Part shown: in pieces, positions 1-8,778 of the stretch
How positions within the stretch are numbered: position 1 is the first letter of the stretch
How the letters are laid out: every line of letters starts with the position of its first letter
NCBI GenBank assembly: GCA_963772585.1
Contig: CAVYXV010000014.1
Coordinates: 248,001-312,000, forward strand
Direction: 5' to 3'
Length of the DNA stretch: 64,000 bases
From: CAVVXN01 sp963772585
GTDB lineage: Bacteria > Planctomycetota > PLA2 > JAEUHO01
Translations under genes and position numbers: made by a program
Notes under the pieces: generated by a model
Told to the model about the DNA's origin: nothing
The model's database searches: none
Seen by the model: only the letters and a program-made list of their open reading frames with translations

Positions 1-481
1 TCATCGGCTCGTCGAGGACGACGAGCGAGGGTCGCCCGACCAGGGCCTGCGCGATGCCCAATCGCTGGCGCATGCCGAGGCTGTAGCCGCCGACCTTGCG
101 ATCGGCCGCTTCCCGGAGCGCGACGGCGTCGAGGAGCACCTCGACGTCCGATGGGGGCGCGCCGGCGAGGCGGGCGTGGACGCGGAGGTTCTCGGCGCCG
201 GTGAGGTTCGGGTAGAAGGCCGGCACCTCCACCAGCGTTCGCAGGCGCGTGGCGGCGTGGAGCCGGTCGGCGAGGAGGTCGCGTCCGCCGAAGGACACCT
301 CTCCGGCGTTGGGGCGAACCAGCCCCGCCAGGATGCGGATGGCGGTGGTCTTGCCCGCGCCGTTCGGTCCGATGAAGCCGTAGATCGTGCCGGCGCGGAT
401 GGTGATGGCGACGTCGTCGAGCGCGACCACGCTGCCGTACGTCTTGGTGAGGCCGCGGATCTCGAGGAGCGGCGTCGTCAC
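1..481 (-). CDS. ABC transporter ATP-binding protein (C-terminus outside window)
   Basis: This is the nucleotide-binding subunit of an ABC-2 type exporter, expected to hydrolyse ATP on the cytoplasmic face. The first 160 residues are visible. They contain Walker A (GPNGAGKTT), the ABC signature (YSLGMRQRL) and Walker B ending LVVLDEP, where the window edge cuts the gene. The start is a GTG whose product begins VTTPLLEIRGLTKTYG, the normal opening for this family. It lies 7 bp after the cyclodeaminase stop codon, so it is probably co-transcribed with the hut genes. The substrate cannot be inferred, and the permease should lie beyond the left edge. Confidence 0.9.
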   Translation of the reverse strand, partial: MTTPLLEIRGLTKTYGSVVALDDVAITIRAGTIYGFIGPNGAGKTTAIRILAGLVRPNAGEVSFGGRDLLADRLHAATRLRTLVEVPAFYPNLTGAENLRVHARLAGAPPSDVEVLLDAVALREAADRKVGGYSLGMRQRLGIAQALVGRPSLVVLDEPM

Positions 482-488
482 GGTGGCC

Positions 489-1136
489 CTACCTCACGAG
501 CTCGCTCACGGTGGACTCGACGTTCGTGGCGACGCGGGTGCCCATGTAGGCCATCTCGTCCATGCGGGTCCGGGCGAGCTTCACGTAGGCTTCGTCCTTC
601 ACGAAGGGGAGGTTCGCCTTGACCAGCATCGCCGCCGACTTGAGCGCCGCGCGACAGATCTCCGAGCCGGTCGCGCCGTCGGGCATGGCCGATGGGATGC
701 CCGTCTCGACGGCGTTCTTCGCGTAGCCGATGACCTCGACGACCTGCTCCATGATCCTGAGCGGCGTCTCCGTCGCCTCCCGGATCGCCGTCTCCAGGGC
801 TTGCGCCCGCGACGCCTTCTGGGCCTCGTCGTCCCTCGGCATCCGCTGGGCCTCGAGGACCTTCCCGTAGGCGCGGCCGTCCTCGTCCGCGAGGCGGAGC
901 AGGCGCTCGCGCGCCTCGTCCGCACCGTCGGCGACGGCACGAAGCAGCTTCTCGTGCGGCGCCGCCTTGGGGCTGGCCGCGCTGACACGGGCGAACATCG
1001 CGACCAGCGAGGCGCCCATGGCGCCGGCCAGCGCCGCGCCCGCACCGCCGCCCGGCGCGGGGTCGCGGCTCGCCATGCGTTCGAGAAGCTCGGTGTAGGG
1101 CAGCGTGGCGAGGGCGCGCTCGTCGCGTTCGGTCAT
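489..1136 (-). CDS. Formimidoyltetrahydrofolate cyclodeaminase (FTCD C-terminal domain type)
   Basis: The 215-residue protein matches the stand-alone cyclodeaminase family, which converts 5-formimino-THF to 5,10-methenyl-THF and ammonia at the end of histidine breakdown. The Gly/Ala-rich DPAPGGGAGAALAGAMGASL segment near residues 23-42 is the family hallmark, followed by an all-helical body. ATG at 1136 is chosen because a strong Shine-Dalgarno (AAAGGAGG) precedes it; an upstream in-frame extension overlaps hutI and has no support. It lies 61 bp downstream of hutI in the same operon. The partner glutamate formiminotransferase domain is not fused here and is not in the window. Confidence 0.88.
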   Translation of the reverse strand: MTERDERALATLPYTELLERMASRDPAPGGGAGAALAGAMGASLVAMFARVSAASPKAAPHEKLLRAVADGADEARERLLRLADEDGRAYGKVLEAQRMPRDDEAQKASRAQALETAIREATETPLRIMEQVVEVIGYAKNAVETGIPSAMPDGATGSEICRAALKSAAMLVKANLPFVKDEAYVKLARTRMDEMAYMGTRVATNVESTVSELVR

Positions 1137-1197
1137 GACGCCTCCTTTCTCGGGAGTGTGCCCTGCCGGCGAAGGGCCCGAAAGCGGTCGCTTCGCG

Positions 1198-2481
1198 CTA
1201 TCGCCTCCGCCCCTGCCCGACGATCCGTCCCCGGTCCACCGCGATCTTCCCGTCCACGACGACGGAGCGCACCAGGTTCGTGCCGAGCCGGTACGCCACG
1301 TGCACGTAGGACGGCGCGTCGAGGATGACGAGGTCCGCGCGCCGTCCCACGGCGATCCGCCCCGCCTCCGCCTCCAGGCCGATCGCCGCCGCGGCATTCC
1401 GGGTGATGCCCGCCAACGCTTCCTCCGGCGTCATGCCCAGCTCCGCGCACGCCAGCGCCGCGACGAGGGAGAGGTTCTCCGTGGGCGAGGAGCCGGGGTT
1501 GAAGTCGGTGGCCAGCGCGACGGGAAGGCCCCGGTCGATCATCCGGCGGGCGTCGGGTCGGGGAAGCCCGAGGAAGAGGCACGACGCCGGGAGCAGCACG
1601 GGGACCACCCCCGCCTCCCGGAGCCGCCGCATGCCCTCCTCGCCCGTTCCGTCGAGGTGCTCCGCGCTGATCGCGCCCACCTCCGCGGCGAGCGCGGCGC
1701 CACCGCCGTCGCGAAACTGGTCGGCGTGCACCTTGGGCCTCAGGCCGTGGGCGCGAGCCGCTTGGAGGATGCGCCGCGCCTCGTCCACGGTGAAGGCGTT
1801 CTTCTCGACGAAGACGTCGCAGAACGAAGCGAGGCGCTGCCTCGCGACCTTCGGGATCATGCGCTCGATGACCTCGCGGATGTACGTCTCGCGGTCGTCC
1901 CGGTACGCCGGGGGCATCGCGTGCGCGCCGAGGAAGGTCCGCACGACGCGCACGGGATGGCCCCTCGCCGCCTCGCCGATGGCCCGCAGGCTCTTGATCT
2001 CCGCATCCGTCTCGAGACCGTAGCCGGACTTCGCTTCGACGACGGTCGTGCCGTGGAGGAGCATGCGGTCGAGGCGGCGCCGGATGGACGCGACGAGCCG
2101 GCCCGGCGGCTCGTCGCGCAGGCGCTTCGCCGAGGCGTGGATGCCCCCGCCGGCGGCGAGGATGTCCTCGTAGGTCGCGCCGCGGCAGCGCATCGCGAAC
2201 TCGTCTTCGCGCATGCGGGCGAAGGCGGGATGGGTGTGGGCGTCCACGAAGCCGGGCAGGATGGTCCGGCCGCGACAGCCGATGCGCCGGAACCCCCGGT
2301 GCCGGCGGGCGAGCTCGATGGTCGGGCCCACGTCCACGATCCGCCCAGCCTGGACCGCCACGGCGCCGTCGTCGATGACGCCGAGCTCGTTCATCGCCGC
2401 CTTGCCCGCGAGCGGCCCCTCGCCTCCATCCAGGGTGACGACCTGGGAGGCCCGGACCAGGAGGAGGTCTACGGTCGCCAA
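1198..2481 (-). CDS. hutI: Imidazolonepropionase HutI
   Basis: HutI hydrolyses 4-imidazolone-5-propionate to N-formimino-L-glutamate, the third step of histidine degradation, in the cytoplasm. The 427-residue protein has the amidohydrolase metal motif HTHP (around residue 84), the family signature KSGYGLETD, a second metal histidine in KVHADQF, the catalytic AEHLDG segment and the C-terminal metal aspartate in ATDFNPGSSPTEN. The length is slightly above the usual ~405. It starts with ATG 6 bp after the hutU stop codon, so the two are clearly co-transcribed. No missing key residue was seen. Confidence 0.95.
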   Translation of the reverse strand: MATVDLLLVRASQVVTLDGGEGPLAGKAAMNELGVIDDGAVAVQAGRIVDVGPTIELARRHRGFRRIGCRGRTILPGFVDAHTHPAFARMREDEFAMRCRGATYEDILAAGGGIHASAKRLRDEPPGRLVASIRRRLDRMLLHGTTVVEAKSGYGLETDAEIKSLRAIGEAARGHPVRVVRTFLGAHAMPPAYRDDRETYIREVIERMIPKVARQRLASFCDVFVEKNAFTVDEARRILQAARAHGLRPKVHADQFRDGGGAALAAEVGAISAEHLDGTGEEGMRRLREAGVVPVLLPASCLFLGLPRPDARRMIDRGLPVALATDFNPGSSPTENLSLVAALACAELGMTPEEALAGITRNAAAAIGLEAEAGRIAVGRRADLVILDAPSYVHVAYRLGTNLVRSVVVDGKIAVDRGRIVGQGRRR

Positions 2482-2487
2482 GACCGG

Positions 2488-4200
2488 CTACTCCCCGCCG
2501 TCGGCGTCGAGCATCGGCATGCGGATGTGGTTCCTGCGGGCGAAGACCTCCGCCGCCTCGTAGCCGGCGTCGGCGTGGCGGACGACCCCCAGCCCGGGGT
2601 CCGTCGTCAGCGTGCGCTCGATCCGGCGGGCGGCGGCGTCGGTGCCGTCCGCCACGATCACCTGGCCCGCGTGGATGCTGTTGCCGATGCCCACGCCGCC
2701 GCCGTGGTGGATCGACACCCACGTCGCCCCCGCGGCGGTGTTGAGCAGGGCGTTCAGGAGCGGCCAGTCGGCGATCGCGTCGGAGCCGTCTCGCATCGCC
2801 TCTGTCTCGCGGTTCGGGCTCGCGACGCTGCCCGCGTCGAGGTGGTCGCGGCCGATCACGATCGGTGCCTTGATCTCGCCCCTCTTCACCAACTCGTTGA
2901 TGGCCAACCCGAACTTCGCGCGCTCGCCGTAGCCGAGCCAGCAGATGCGCGCGGGCAGCCCCTGGAATCGGATCCTGTCCCGCGCCAGCGCCAGCCAGTT
3001 CACGAGATAGGTGTCCTCGGGGAAGAGTTCCAGGGCGAGCCGGTCCGTCCGGTAGATGTCCTCCGGGTCGCCGGAGAGGGCCACCCAGCGGAACGGCCCC
3101 TTGCCCAGGCAGAAGAGCGGGCGGATGTAGGCCGGAACGAAGCCTTCGATGTCGAAGGCGTTCTTCGCGCCGCCCTCCTCCGCGCCGCCCCGGAGGTTGT
3201 TGCCGTAGTCGAAGGTGACCGACCCGCGGCCCTGGAACGCCAGCATCAGCTCGACGTGGTGGGCCATGGTGGCGAGCGCGCGGTCTTCGTACCCCTCGGG
3301 GTCGCGCGCCCGGAGCGCCAGCGCCTCCTCGAAGGCGAGGCCCTGTGGGACGTAGCCGTTCACCGGGTCGTGGGCGCTCGTCTGGTCGGTCAAGACGTCG
3401 GGCGTGACCCCCTTCCGGTCCAGCGCCTCGAGAAGATCCACCACGTTCGCGCAGCCCCCGACGGAGATCGCCTCGCCCTTCTCTGCGGCCGCCACCGCGA
3501 GGCCGATCGCCTTGTCCAGGTCGTCCTCGCGGCGGTCGAGGTAGCCGGTCGCGAGCCGCTTCTCGATTCGGCGCGCGTCCACGTCGGCGCCGAGGAAGGT
3601 CGCCCCCGCCAGCGTCGCGGCCAGCGGCTGCGCGCCGCCCATGCCGCCGAGCCCGCCCGAGACGATCAGCTTCCCGCCCAGGTGGCCGCCGAAGTGCGTG
3701 CGCCCGCACGCGGCGAAGGTCTCGTAGGTCCCCTGGACGATGCCCTGGGAGCCGATGTAGATCCACGATCCCGCCGTCATCTGGCCGAACATCGTGAGGC
3801 CCATCGCCTCGAGCCGCGCGTGCTCGCTCCGCGTGGCCCACTTCGGCACGAGATGGCTGTTCGCGATGAGCACGCGGGGCGCGTCCTCGTGCGTGCGGAA
3901 GACGCCCACGGGCTTGCCGGACTGCACGCACAGCGTCTCGTCCGGCTTCATCGAGGCGAGCGTGTCCAGGATGGCGCGCACGGCCGTCCACGAGCGCGCG
4001 GCGCGCCCCGTCCCCCCGTAGACGACGAGCTGCTCGGGCATCTCCGCCACGTCGGGGTCGAGGTTGTTGAGCAGCATCCGGCGCGGCGCCTCGAGCAGCC
4101 AGTTCGCGGCTTCCAGGGAGGTGCCGCGCGTTGCGTGGACCGGCCCTTGGTAGCCGGCGCGGAAGTCCTTCTGGGAGGCGGGTTCGACGGTGGACGACAT
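2488..4200 (-). CDS. hutU: Urocanate hydratase HutU
   Basis: HutU adds water to urocanate, giving imidazolone propionate, with tightly bound NAD+. The 570-residue product is close to the usual ~555. It contains the N-terminal QSGKPVGVFRTHEDAPRV segment, the NAD-site sequence GGLGGMGGAQPL and the urocanase signature FQGLPARICWLGYGER carrying the catalytic Cys. ATG at 4200 gives the product MSSTVEPASQ and follows a weak GGAAGAG site; the longer reading frame upstream is not conserved-looking and runs into a divergent gene. It is first gene of the hut operon. Histidine ammonia-lyase (hutH) is not in the window. Confidence 0.96.
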   Translation of the reverse strand: MSSTVEPASQKDFRAGYQGPVHATRGTSLEAANWLLEAPRRMLLNNLDPDVAEMPEQLVVYGGTGRAARSWTAVRAILDTLASMKPDETLCVQSGKPVGVFRTHEDAPRVLIANSHLVPKWATRSEHARLEAMGLTMFGQMTAGSWIYIGSQGIVQGTYETFAACGRTHFGGHLGGKLIVSGGLGGMGGAQPLAATLAGATFLGADVDARRIEKRLATGYLDRREDDLDKAIGLAVAAAEKGEAISVGGCANVVDLLEALDRKGVTPDVLTDQTSAHDPVNGYVPQGLAFEEALALRARDPEGYEDRALATMAHHVELMLAFQGRGSVTFDYGNNLRGGAEEGGAKNAFDIEGFVPAYIRPLFCLGKGPFRWVALSGDPEDIYRTDRLALELFPEDTYLVNWLALARDRIRFQGLPARICWLGYGERAKFGLAINELVKRGEIKAPIVIGRDHLDAGSVASPNRETEAMRDGSDAIADWPLLNALLNTAAGATWVSIHHGGGVGIGNSIHAGQVIVADGTDAAARRIERTLTTDPGLGVVRHADAGYEAAEVFARRNHIRMPMLDADGGE

Positions 4201-4320
4201 GCGGCGCTCTCTTCCCGGGGCCGGGCCGACGACCCCGCGGCAAGGATAGCCCCACGGACCGGTGTTCGCGTCGGCGGGGAGGGACTGGGTGTGGCCCGTG
4301 TTGGATGCCACAATCTCCCC

Positions 4321-5271
4321 ATGAGGATGTGTGCCATCGCGCTGTCGGCGCTCCTGGTGGCCGCGGCGATCGCCCTCGCCGACGAGGAGAAGGGCTACGA
4401 CCCGCGCTTCGCCGTCGGCCTCGCTTCCGACGTGCTCGCCGAAGGGCCGCCGCCGCTCGTGCGCCACCACGTCCGCGATCTCGTCGCGTGGACCGAGGCG
4501 GCGTTCGAGATGGCCGTTCCCCGGGACGACGCCGCGCGCCTCTCTTCGAGGCTGGAGGTGGCGTGGCCCAAGATGCCGGAGGCGCGCCGCCGAGCGGTCC
4601 TCGCGCTCGCCGACGGCTTGGGCGACCTGCGAACGGCCGCCCGGGACGGCGACGCCGTCCGTGTGGACCTGGGCCTTGCCGAGTTCCGCCGCGGGCTCGA
4701 TCGGTTCCTGACCGACGGCGGCGCCGCGCCCCCCGCGACGGGTCTGGCCGACCTCCTCCGCATGCGCCGGCGCGAAGCCTGGCCGGGCGATCCGCCCATC
4801 CACGCCGCCGCCGCCGCCGCCTGGCTCGACCTCGTGGAGTGCGTCGTCTCGCTCGGCCGCAACGAGGACCTCGAGCCGACCGACGGCCAGCGGTCCGTGG
4901 TGTTCGCCGACCTCGGGCGCGCGTTTGGCGACCTCGATGCGCCGACGCGGCGCCGCCTGCTCGAGGTCCACCGCCCGTGGCTCCGCCTCCAGGCGGCCTG
5001 GATGGACGGCACGCCCGTGCATCGCCTCGCGTTGCGCTTCCGGATGCTCCGCCTCCTCGCGGGCGCCCTCCCCGAGGCGAAGCAGATCACGCTGGGCGAC
5101 GGGAACGACATGGTCGCCTACGCGCGCGGCGCGACGCTGATGAGGACGGTCCAGAGCGGGTACGACGCCTGGTCCAACCTCGCGCGCCGTCCGGCCGACG
5201 TGCTGGACGCGGTAGAGGCATGGCTGGGCGAGGGCCGTGAGAACGATCGCCCGCGGCCGCTCCTCGATTGA
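4321..5271 (+). CDS. Exported protein of unknown function
   Basis: A 316-residue protein begins with a typical signal peptide: positively charged MRMC, a hydrophobic stretch to about residue 20 and a cleavage-like ALAD. The mature part is acidic and helix-rich with many Ala/Leu/Arg, and no recognisable catalytic motif was found. It is divergent from hutU (120-bp gap). Its stop codon overlaps the start of the first glycosyltransferase by 4 bases, so it is probably translated with that operon. A role in envelope or polysaccharide assembly would be guesswork from context only. Confidence 0.75.
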   Translation: MRMCAIALSALLVAAAIALADEEKGYDPRFAVGLASDVLAEGPPPLVRHHVRDLVAWTEAAFEMAVPRDDAARLSSRLEVAWPKMPEARRRAVLALADGLGDLRTAARDGDAVRVDLGLAEFRRGLDRFLTDGGAAPPATGLADLLRMRRREAWPGDPPIHAAAAAAWLDLVECVVSLGRNEDLEPTDGQRSVVFADLGRAFGDLDAPTRRRLLEVHRPWLRLQAAWMDGTPVHRLALRFRMLRLLAGALPEAKQITLGDGNDMVAYARGATLMRTVQSGYDAWSNLARRPADVLDAVEAWLGEGRENDRPRPLLD

Positions 5272-6347
5272 GTGGCGCCATCCGGGTGCTCGTCGACTAC
5301 CGTCCGGCGCGCTACGGCCGCGGAGGGATCCGCGTCTACGTGCAGGAGCTCGTCCGCGCGCTCGCCGCGATGTACCCCGAGGACCACTACGTGCTCCACG
5401 CCGAGCAGGTCCGCGGCCGGCGCGGCGCGCCCCCCGGCCCGAGCGCGCCGAACGTCACGCACCTGGACGCCCCCGTGCCCTCGCGCCTCCAGACCGTGGC
5501 CGCCCGCTTCGGGTGGGGGCTCGAGCGGCGCGGCGGGGGGGCGGAGGTGATCCACTGGACGGACTACGTCCAGCCGCCCACCACTCGCCGGCCGCTCGTC
5601 GCGACGATCCACGACGTGCTCTTCGAGACCCTTCCCCACTGCTACACGGCGGGCATGCGGCGGGGGCTCGGCACGGCGACGCGGCGGCTGGCCCGCGCGG
5701 CGCGCCGGTTCCTCGTCCCCTCCGAGACGACGCGCCGGGACCTCGTCGCGTTCTACGGCGTGGACCCCGACCGGATCGACGTCGTGCCGCACGGCACGCC
5801 CCCGCTCCCCGACGCGCAACCGGTGGGGGGGTACGGGCGCTACCTGCTGACCGTCGGCACGCTGGAGCCGCGCAAGAACCTCGCACGGCTCCTCGACGCG
5901 ACGGAGCGGCTCGACGGCGTTCGGCTCGTCGTCGCCGGGCCGCGGGGGTGGATGGACGACGAGGTCGTCACGCGCATGGCCGCGCGCCCCGACGTCGTGT
6001 GGGAGGGCGCCGTCGGCCGCGAGCGCCTCTCCGCGCTCTACCGCGGCGCGGTCGCGCTCGCCTACCCGTCGCTGGGCGAGGGGTTCGGGCTCCCCGTCCT
6101 GGAGGCGCTCTCGGTCGGCTGCCCCGTCGTGGTGGGGGTGGGCACCGCACCGGCAGAGGTCGCGGGCGACGCGGGGCTCGCCGTGGATCCCCTCGACGCG
6201 GGGGCCATCGCCGCCGCGCTTCGCGCCGTCCTCGACGACGACCGTCTTCACGCCTCGCTCGCCGCCGCCGCACCCGCGCGCGTGGGCGACCACGACTGGG
6301 CGAGGGCGGCGGCCGGCACGCGGCGCGCATACGAGCGCGCGGCATGA
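5268..6347 (+). CDS. Glycosyltransferase, GT4 family (GT-B fold)
   Basis: The 359-residue protein looks like a cytoplasmic GT-B glycosyltransferase using an NDP-sugar. It has VPSETTRRDL in the acceptor half, the LLTVGTLEPRKNLARLL segment that opens the nucleotide-sugar domain (about residue 190), and the donor-site E-x7-E motif in SLGEGFGLPVLEAL (about residue 268). It starts at TTG, overlapping the upstream stop by 4 bases. It is the first of three coupled glycosyltransferases, consistent with stepwise synthesis of one surface glycan. Donor and acceptor cannot be told from sequence. Confidence 0.9.
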   Translation: MSGAIRVLVDYRPARYGRGGIRVYVQELVRALAAMYPEDHYVLHAEQVRGRRGAPPGPSAPNVTHLDAPVPSRLQTVAARFGWGLERRGGGAEVIHWTDYVQPPTTRRPLVATIHDVLFETLPHCYTAGMRRGLGTATRRLARAARRFLVPSETTRRDLVAFYGVDPDRIDVVPHGTPPLPDAQPVGGYGRYLLTVGTLEPRKNLARLLDATERLDGVRLVVAGPRGWMDDEVVTRMAARPDVVWEGAVGRERLSALYRGAVALAYPSLGEGFGLPVLEALSVGCPVVVGVGTAPAEVAGDAGLAVDPLDAGAIAAALRAVLDDDRLHASLAAAAPARVGDHDWARAAAGTRRAYERAA

Positions 6348-7381
6348 TCGCGATCGACGTGACTCCCCTCGTCCTCGGCCCCTCCCGCGGCGTCGCCCGC
6401 GCCCAGGCGGAACTGCTCCGCGGTCTCTCCCGGCTGGAGCGCCCGCAGGGGATCGCGCTCTTCGCGCCGGGCCCCCTGCCGCCGGGCGTGGAGACGCTCG
6501 ACGGCGTGGTTTCCCTCCCCGCGCGCAGCGCCCGGGCGTTTCGCCGGCGGCTTCCTTCGCTCCTCCGGCGAAACGGCGCGCGCGTCCTCCTCTCGCCCTG
6601 GGCCGCCTTTCCCCGGACCCCCGTGCCGGTGGTCGTGGTCCTCCACGAGATCCCCTTCGTCCGTCACGGCGCGATCGAGGGCCGCCTTCGCGCCTGGCGC
6701 CACCAGCGATGGCTCGACCGGGACGCCCGCGCCGCCGCCGTGATCGTTCCCTCCGAGGCGACGCGGGACGACGTCCTCGCCACGAAGCGGATCCCGGCCG
6801 ACCGCCTGCACGTCGTCCCCCACGCCTTCGACCCCTCGCCCTGGGAGGAGGCCCGCCGGGCGGTCGGGGGCGGCGGGCCCGATCTCGTGATGATCGGGAC
6901 GGGGACGACGGGCGGGCGGAAGAAGGGGCTCGACGTGCTCGTGGCCGCGCTGCGGGGCCTCGCGGCCCGCCGGCTCGACGTCGCGGTCGTGGGGACGCTC
7001 CCGCGTCACGCGCGGCGGGCGGGCCTCCGCGAGGTCCGCCATCCGCCCGACGACGTCCTCCGGCCGCTCGTCGCCTCCGCCCGCGCGCTCGTCCACCCCG
7101 CGCTCAGCGAGGGCTTCGGCTTCCCGCTCCTCGAGGCGATGGCCGCCGGGGTTCCCGTCGTCGCCTCCCGCGCCGGCTCGCTCCCCGAGGTGGCGGGCGA
7201 GTCCGCGCTCCTCGTGCCGCCCGGCGACGCGACGGCGCTCGCCGAGGCGCTCGCCCGCGTGCTCGACGACGAGGCGCTCCGCGCCCGCCTGGTCGATGCC
7301 GGTCGCCATCGCGCCCGCGCCTTTCCCCCCGAGCGAGCCGCCCGCGCCGTGCTCGACGTCCTCCAGCGGGCCCTCGCGTGA
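6344..7381 (+). CDS. Glycosyltransferase, GT4 family (GT-B fold)
   Basis: The 345-residue protein is the second glycosyltransferase of the operon. It contains VIVPSEATRDDVL, a nucleotide-sugar domain opening at DLVMIGTGTTGGRKKGLDVL (around residue 185), and the E-x7-E donor motif in LSEGFGFPLLEAM, followed by GVPVVASRAGSLPEV. ATG overlaps the previous stop in an ATGA, indicating translational coupling. It is related to its two neighbours in overall plan but not a close duplicate. Substrate unknown. Confidence 0.9.
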   Translation: MIAIDVTPLVLGPSRGVARAQAELLRGLSRLERPQGIALFAPGPLPPGVETLDGVVSLPARSARAFRRRLPSLLRRNGARVLLSPWAAFPRTPVPVVVVLHEIPFVRHGAIEGRLRAWRHQRWLDRDARAAAVIVPSEATRDDVLATKRIPADRLHVVPHAFDPSPWEEARRAVGGGGPDLVMIGTGTTGGRKKGLDVLVAALRGLAARRLDVAVVGTLPRHARRAGLREVRHPPDDVLRPLVASARALVHPALSEGFGFPLLEAMAAGVPVVASRAGSLPEVAGESALLVPPGDATALAEALARVLDDEALRARLVDAGRHRARAFPPERAARAVLDVLQRALA

Positions 7382-8358
7382 GGCACGTCGTCGTCGATGC
7401 GACGCCGCTCGGCCCGTCGCCCTCCGGCGCGCGGCGGCGGCTGGAGTCGCTCCTCCCGCCCCTCGCCGCGCTTCTCGCCGACGACCTCTTCGAGGTCCAC
7501 TGGGCGCGGGACGGCGGGGGGCCCACCACGGCCTCCTGGGGCGACAACGTCGTCCATGCGACGGTCGGACTCTCCTGCCGGGGCGGCGCGCGGCGGTGGT
7601 GGCTTCGCGCGAGGCACCTCCGCCGCCGGCGGAAGGAGGCCGCGTACACCCACCTGCTCGTGGACCACGGGCCCGTGCCGGTGCTCCCCGGCGTGGAGAT
7701 TGCCGTCACCGTCCACGACCTGCGCTTCCTCGACGGGTGGGGTGGCGTGGCGCGGCGGCTCTACGGTCGCCATGCCTACGGTCGCCTGCTCCGCCGGGCC
7801 GACGCCGTGATCGCCGTAGCGCCGTCCGTCGCCCGGCGCGTGATGGAGACGTACGGGCTCGACCCGCGCCGCGTCCACGTCGCCCCCAACGCGGCCGAAG
7901 GCTTCTCGCCGCCGCCGCCCGGGAGCGCGCGCCGGGGCGTCCTGCTCGTCTCCCGCGACGAGAAGCGCAAGGCCCGGGGCGCCGGGGTGGGTGCCGCGCG
8001 CGCGGCCGGCCTCGACGTGACCATCGTGGACGCCTCGCTCGACGAGGAGGGCCTCCGCCGGGCCTACCGCGCGGCGGCCTGGCTCCTCGCCCCCTCGCTC
8101 GAGGAGGGCTACGACCTGCCCGTCGCCGAGGCCCTCGCCTCGGGCACGCCGGTCGTCGGGTCCGACATCTCCGCCCACCGCGACCTCCTGGACTTCGGTG
8201 CGAAAGGCCTGCTCCTGGTTCCGCCGCCGACCGCCCCCGACGCGTGGCCCGCGGCGACGGCCCTCCTCCGGGAGCCTCCCCCCGCCGAGGTCCGCCCGCC
8301 CGAGGGCACGTGGGCGGACGCCGCCCGGTCGGTGCGCGACGCCCTCGTCGCGTCGTGA
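7378..8358 (+). CDS. Glycosyltransferase, GT4-like
   Basis: The 326-residue third glycosyltransferase starts at GTG overlapping the previous stop (GTGA). An N-terminal Rossmann-like half includes AVTVHDLRFLDG. The C-terminal half has GVLLVSRDEKRKARG where related enzymes have a 'GxxxxRKN' segment, then SLEEGYDLPVAEALASGTPV, which keeps the E-x7-E donor motif. The sugar-binding half is shorter than in the two preceding enzymes. It ends the operon, 3 bp short of the convergent IscU-like gene. Substrate unknown. Confidence 0.86.
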   Translation: MRHVVVDATPLGPSPSGARRRLESLLPPLAALLADDLFEVHWARDGGGPTTASWGDNVVHATVGLSCRGGARRWWLRARHLRRRRKEAAYTHLLVDHGPVPVLPGVEIAVTVHDLRFLDGWGGVARRLYGRHAYGRLLRRADAVIAVAPSVARRVMETYGLDPRRVHVAPNAAEGFSPPPPGSARRGVLLVSRDEKRKARGAGVGAARAAGLDVTIVDASLDEEGLRRAYRAAAWLLAPSLEEGYDLPVAEALASGTPVVGSDISAHRDLLDFGAKGLLLVPPPTAPDAWPAATALLREPPPAEVRPPEGTWADAARSVRDALVAS

Positions 8359-8361
8359 CGG

Positions 8362-8712
8362 TCAGTCGGCGAGCGCCCGGGCCAGGGCGCGGAGCGTCAG
8401 GCCGAGCGCGTGGCGCTTCGCCCGGGGCACGGCGCCGAGGACGCCTTCGATCTCCCCGCGCGAGACGGCGTCGGCGCGGGCGGGCCGGCCCGGAAGGAGC
8501 GAGACGAGCGCGCTGCCGCAGGCGATCGCCCCCACGCACCCCTCCACGCGGAAGCGGGCGGCCTCGATCCGCCCGTCCACGACCGCGAGGTCGAGCCACA
8601 GGCGGTCGCCGCACGCGTCGTCGCTCTCCACGCCGCGGTGGGTGGCCCCTTCGAGCGCGCCTTGCCCCCGCGGGTTCGTGAAGTGGTCGAGAAAGGGGGG
8701 GGCGTAGTCCAT
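8362..8712 (-). CDS. IscU/NifU-N-like iron-sulfur scaffold protein, third Cys absent
   Basis: The 116-residue protein matches the IscU/NifU N-terminal scaffold fold. It opens with the DHFTNPRGQG segment, has the first ligand in DDACGD and the second in EGCVGAIACGS. At the place of the third IscU cysteine (IHCSIL) it reads KRHALGL: the His is kept and the Cys is Ala. An extra Cys sits two residues after the GAIA stretch. Cluster assembly may therefore be altered or lost. No iscS/sufS neighbour is present. It is divergent from the FHA gene, and ATG at 8712 fits the family start. Confidence 0.8.
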   Translation of the reverse strand: MDYAPPFLDHFTNPRGQGALEGATHRGVESDDACGDRLWLDLAVVDGRIEAARFRVEGCVGAIACGSALVSLLPGRPARADAVSRGEIEGVLGAVPRAKRHALGLTLRALARALAD

Positions 8713-8778
8713 CGTCGGTGCCGTCCGCAGGGTAGCCGCCCCTCGACCCCTCGGGTCGTGCCGCGTACCATCGTCGCC

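Noticed and set aside
1105..5271. A reading frame of ~1390 codons on the plus strand across the hut genes
   Set aside because: Only the part from 4321 is a plausible gene. The rest is an antisense shadow of hutI and hutU created by high GC.
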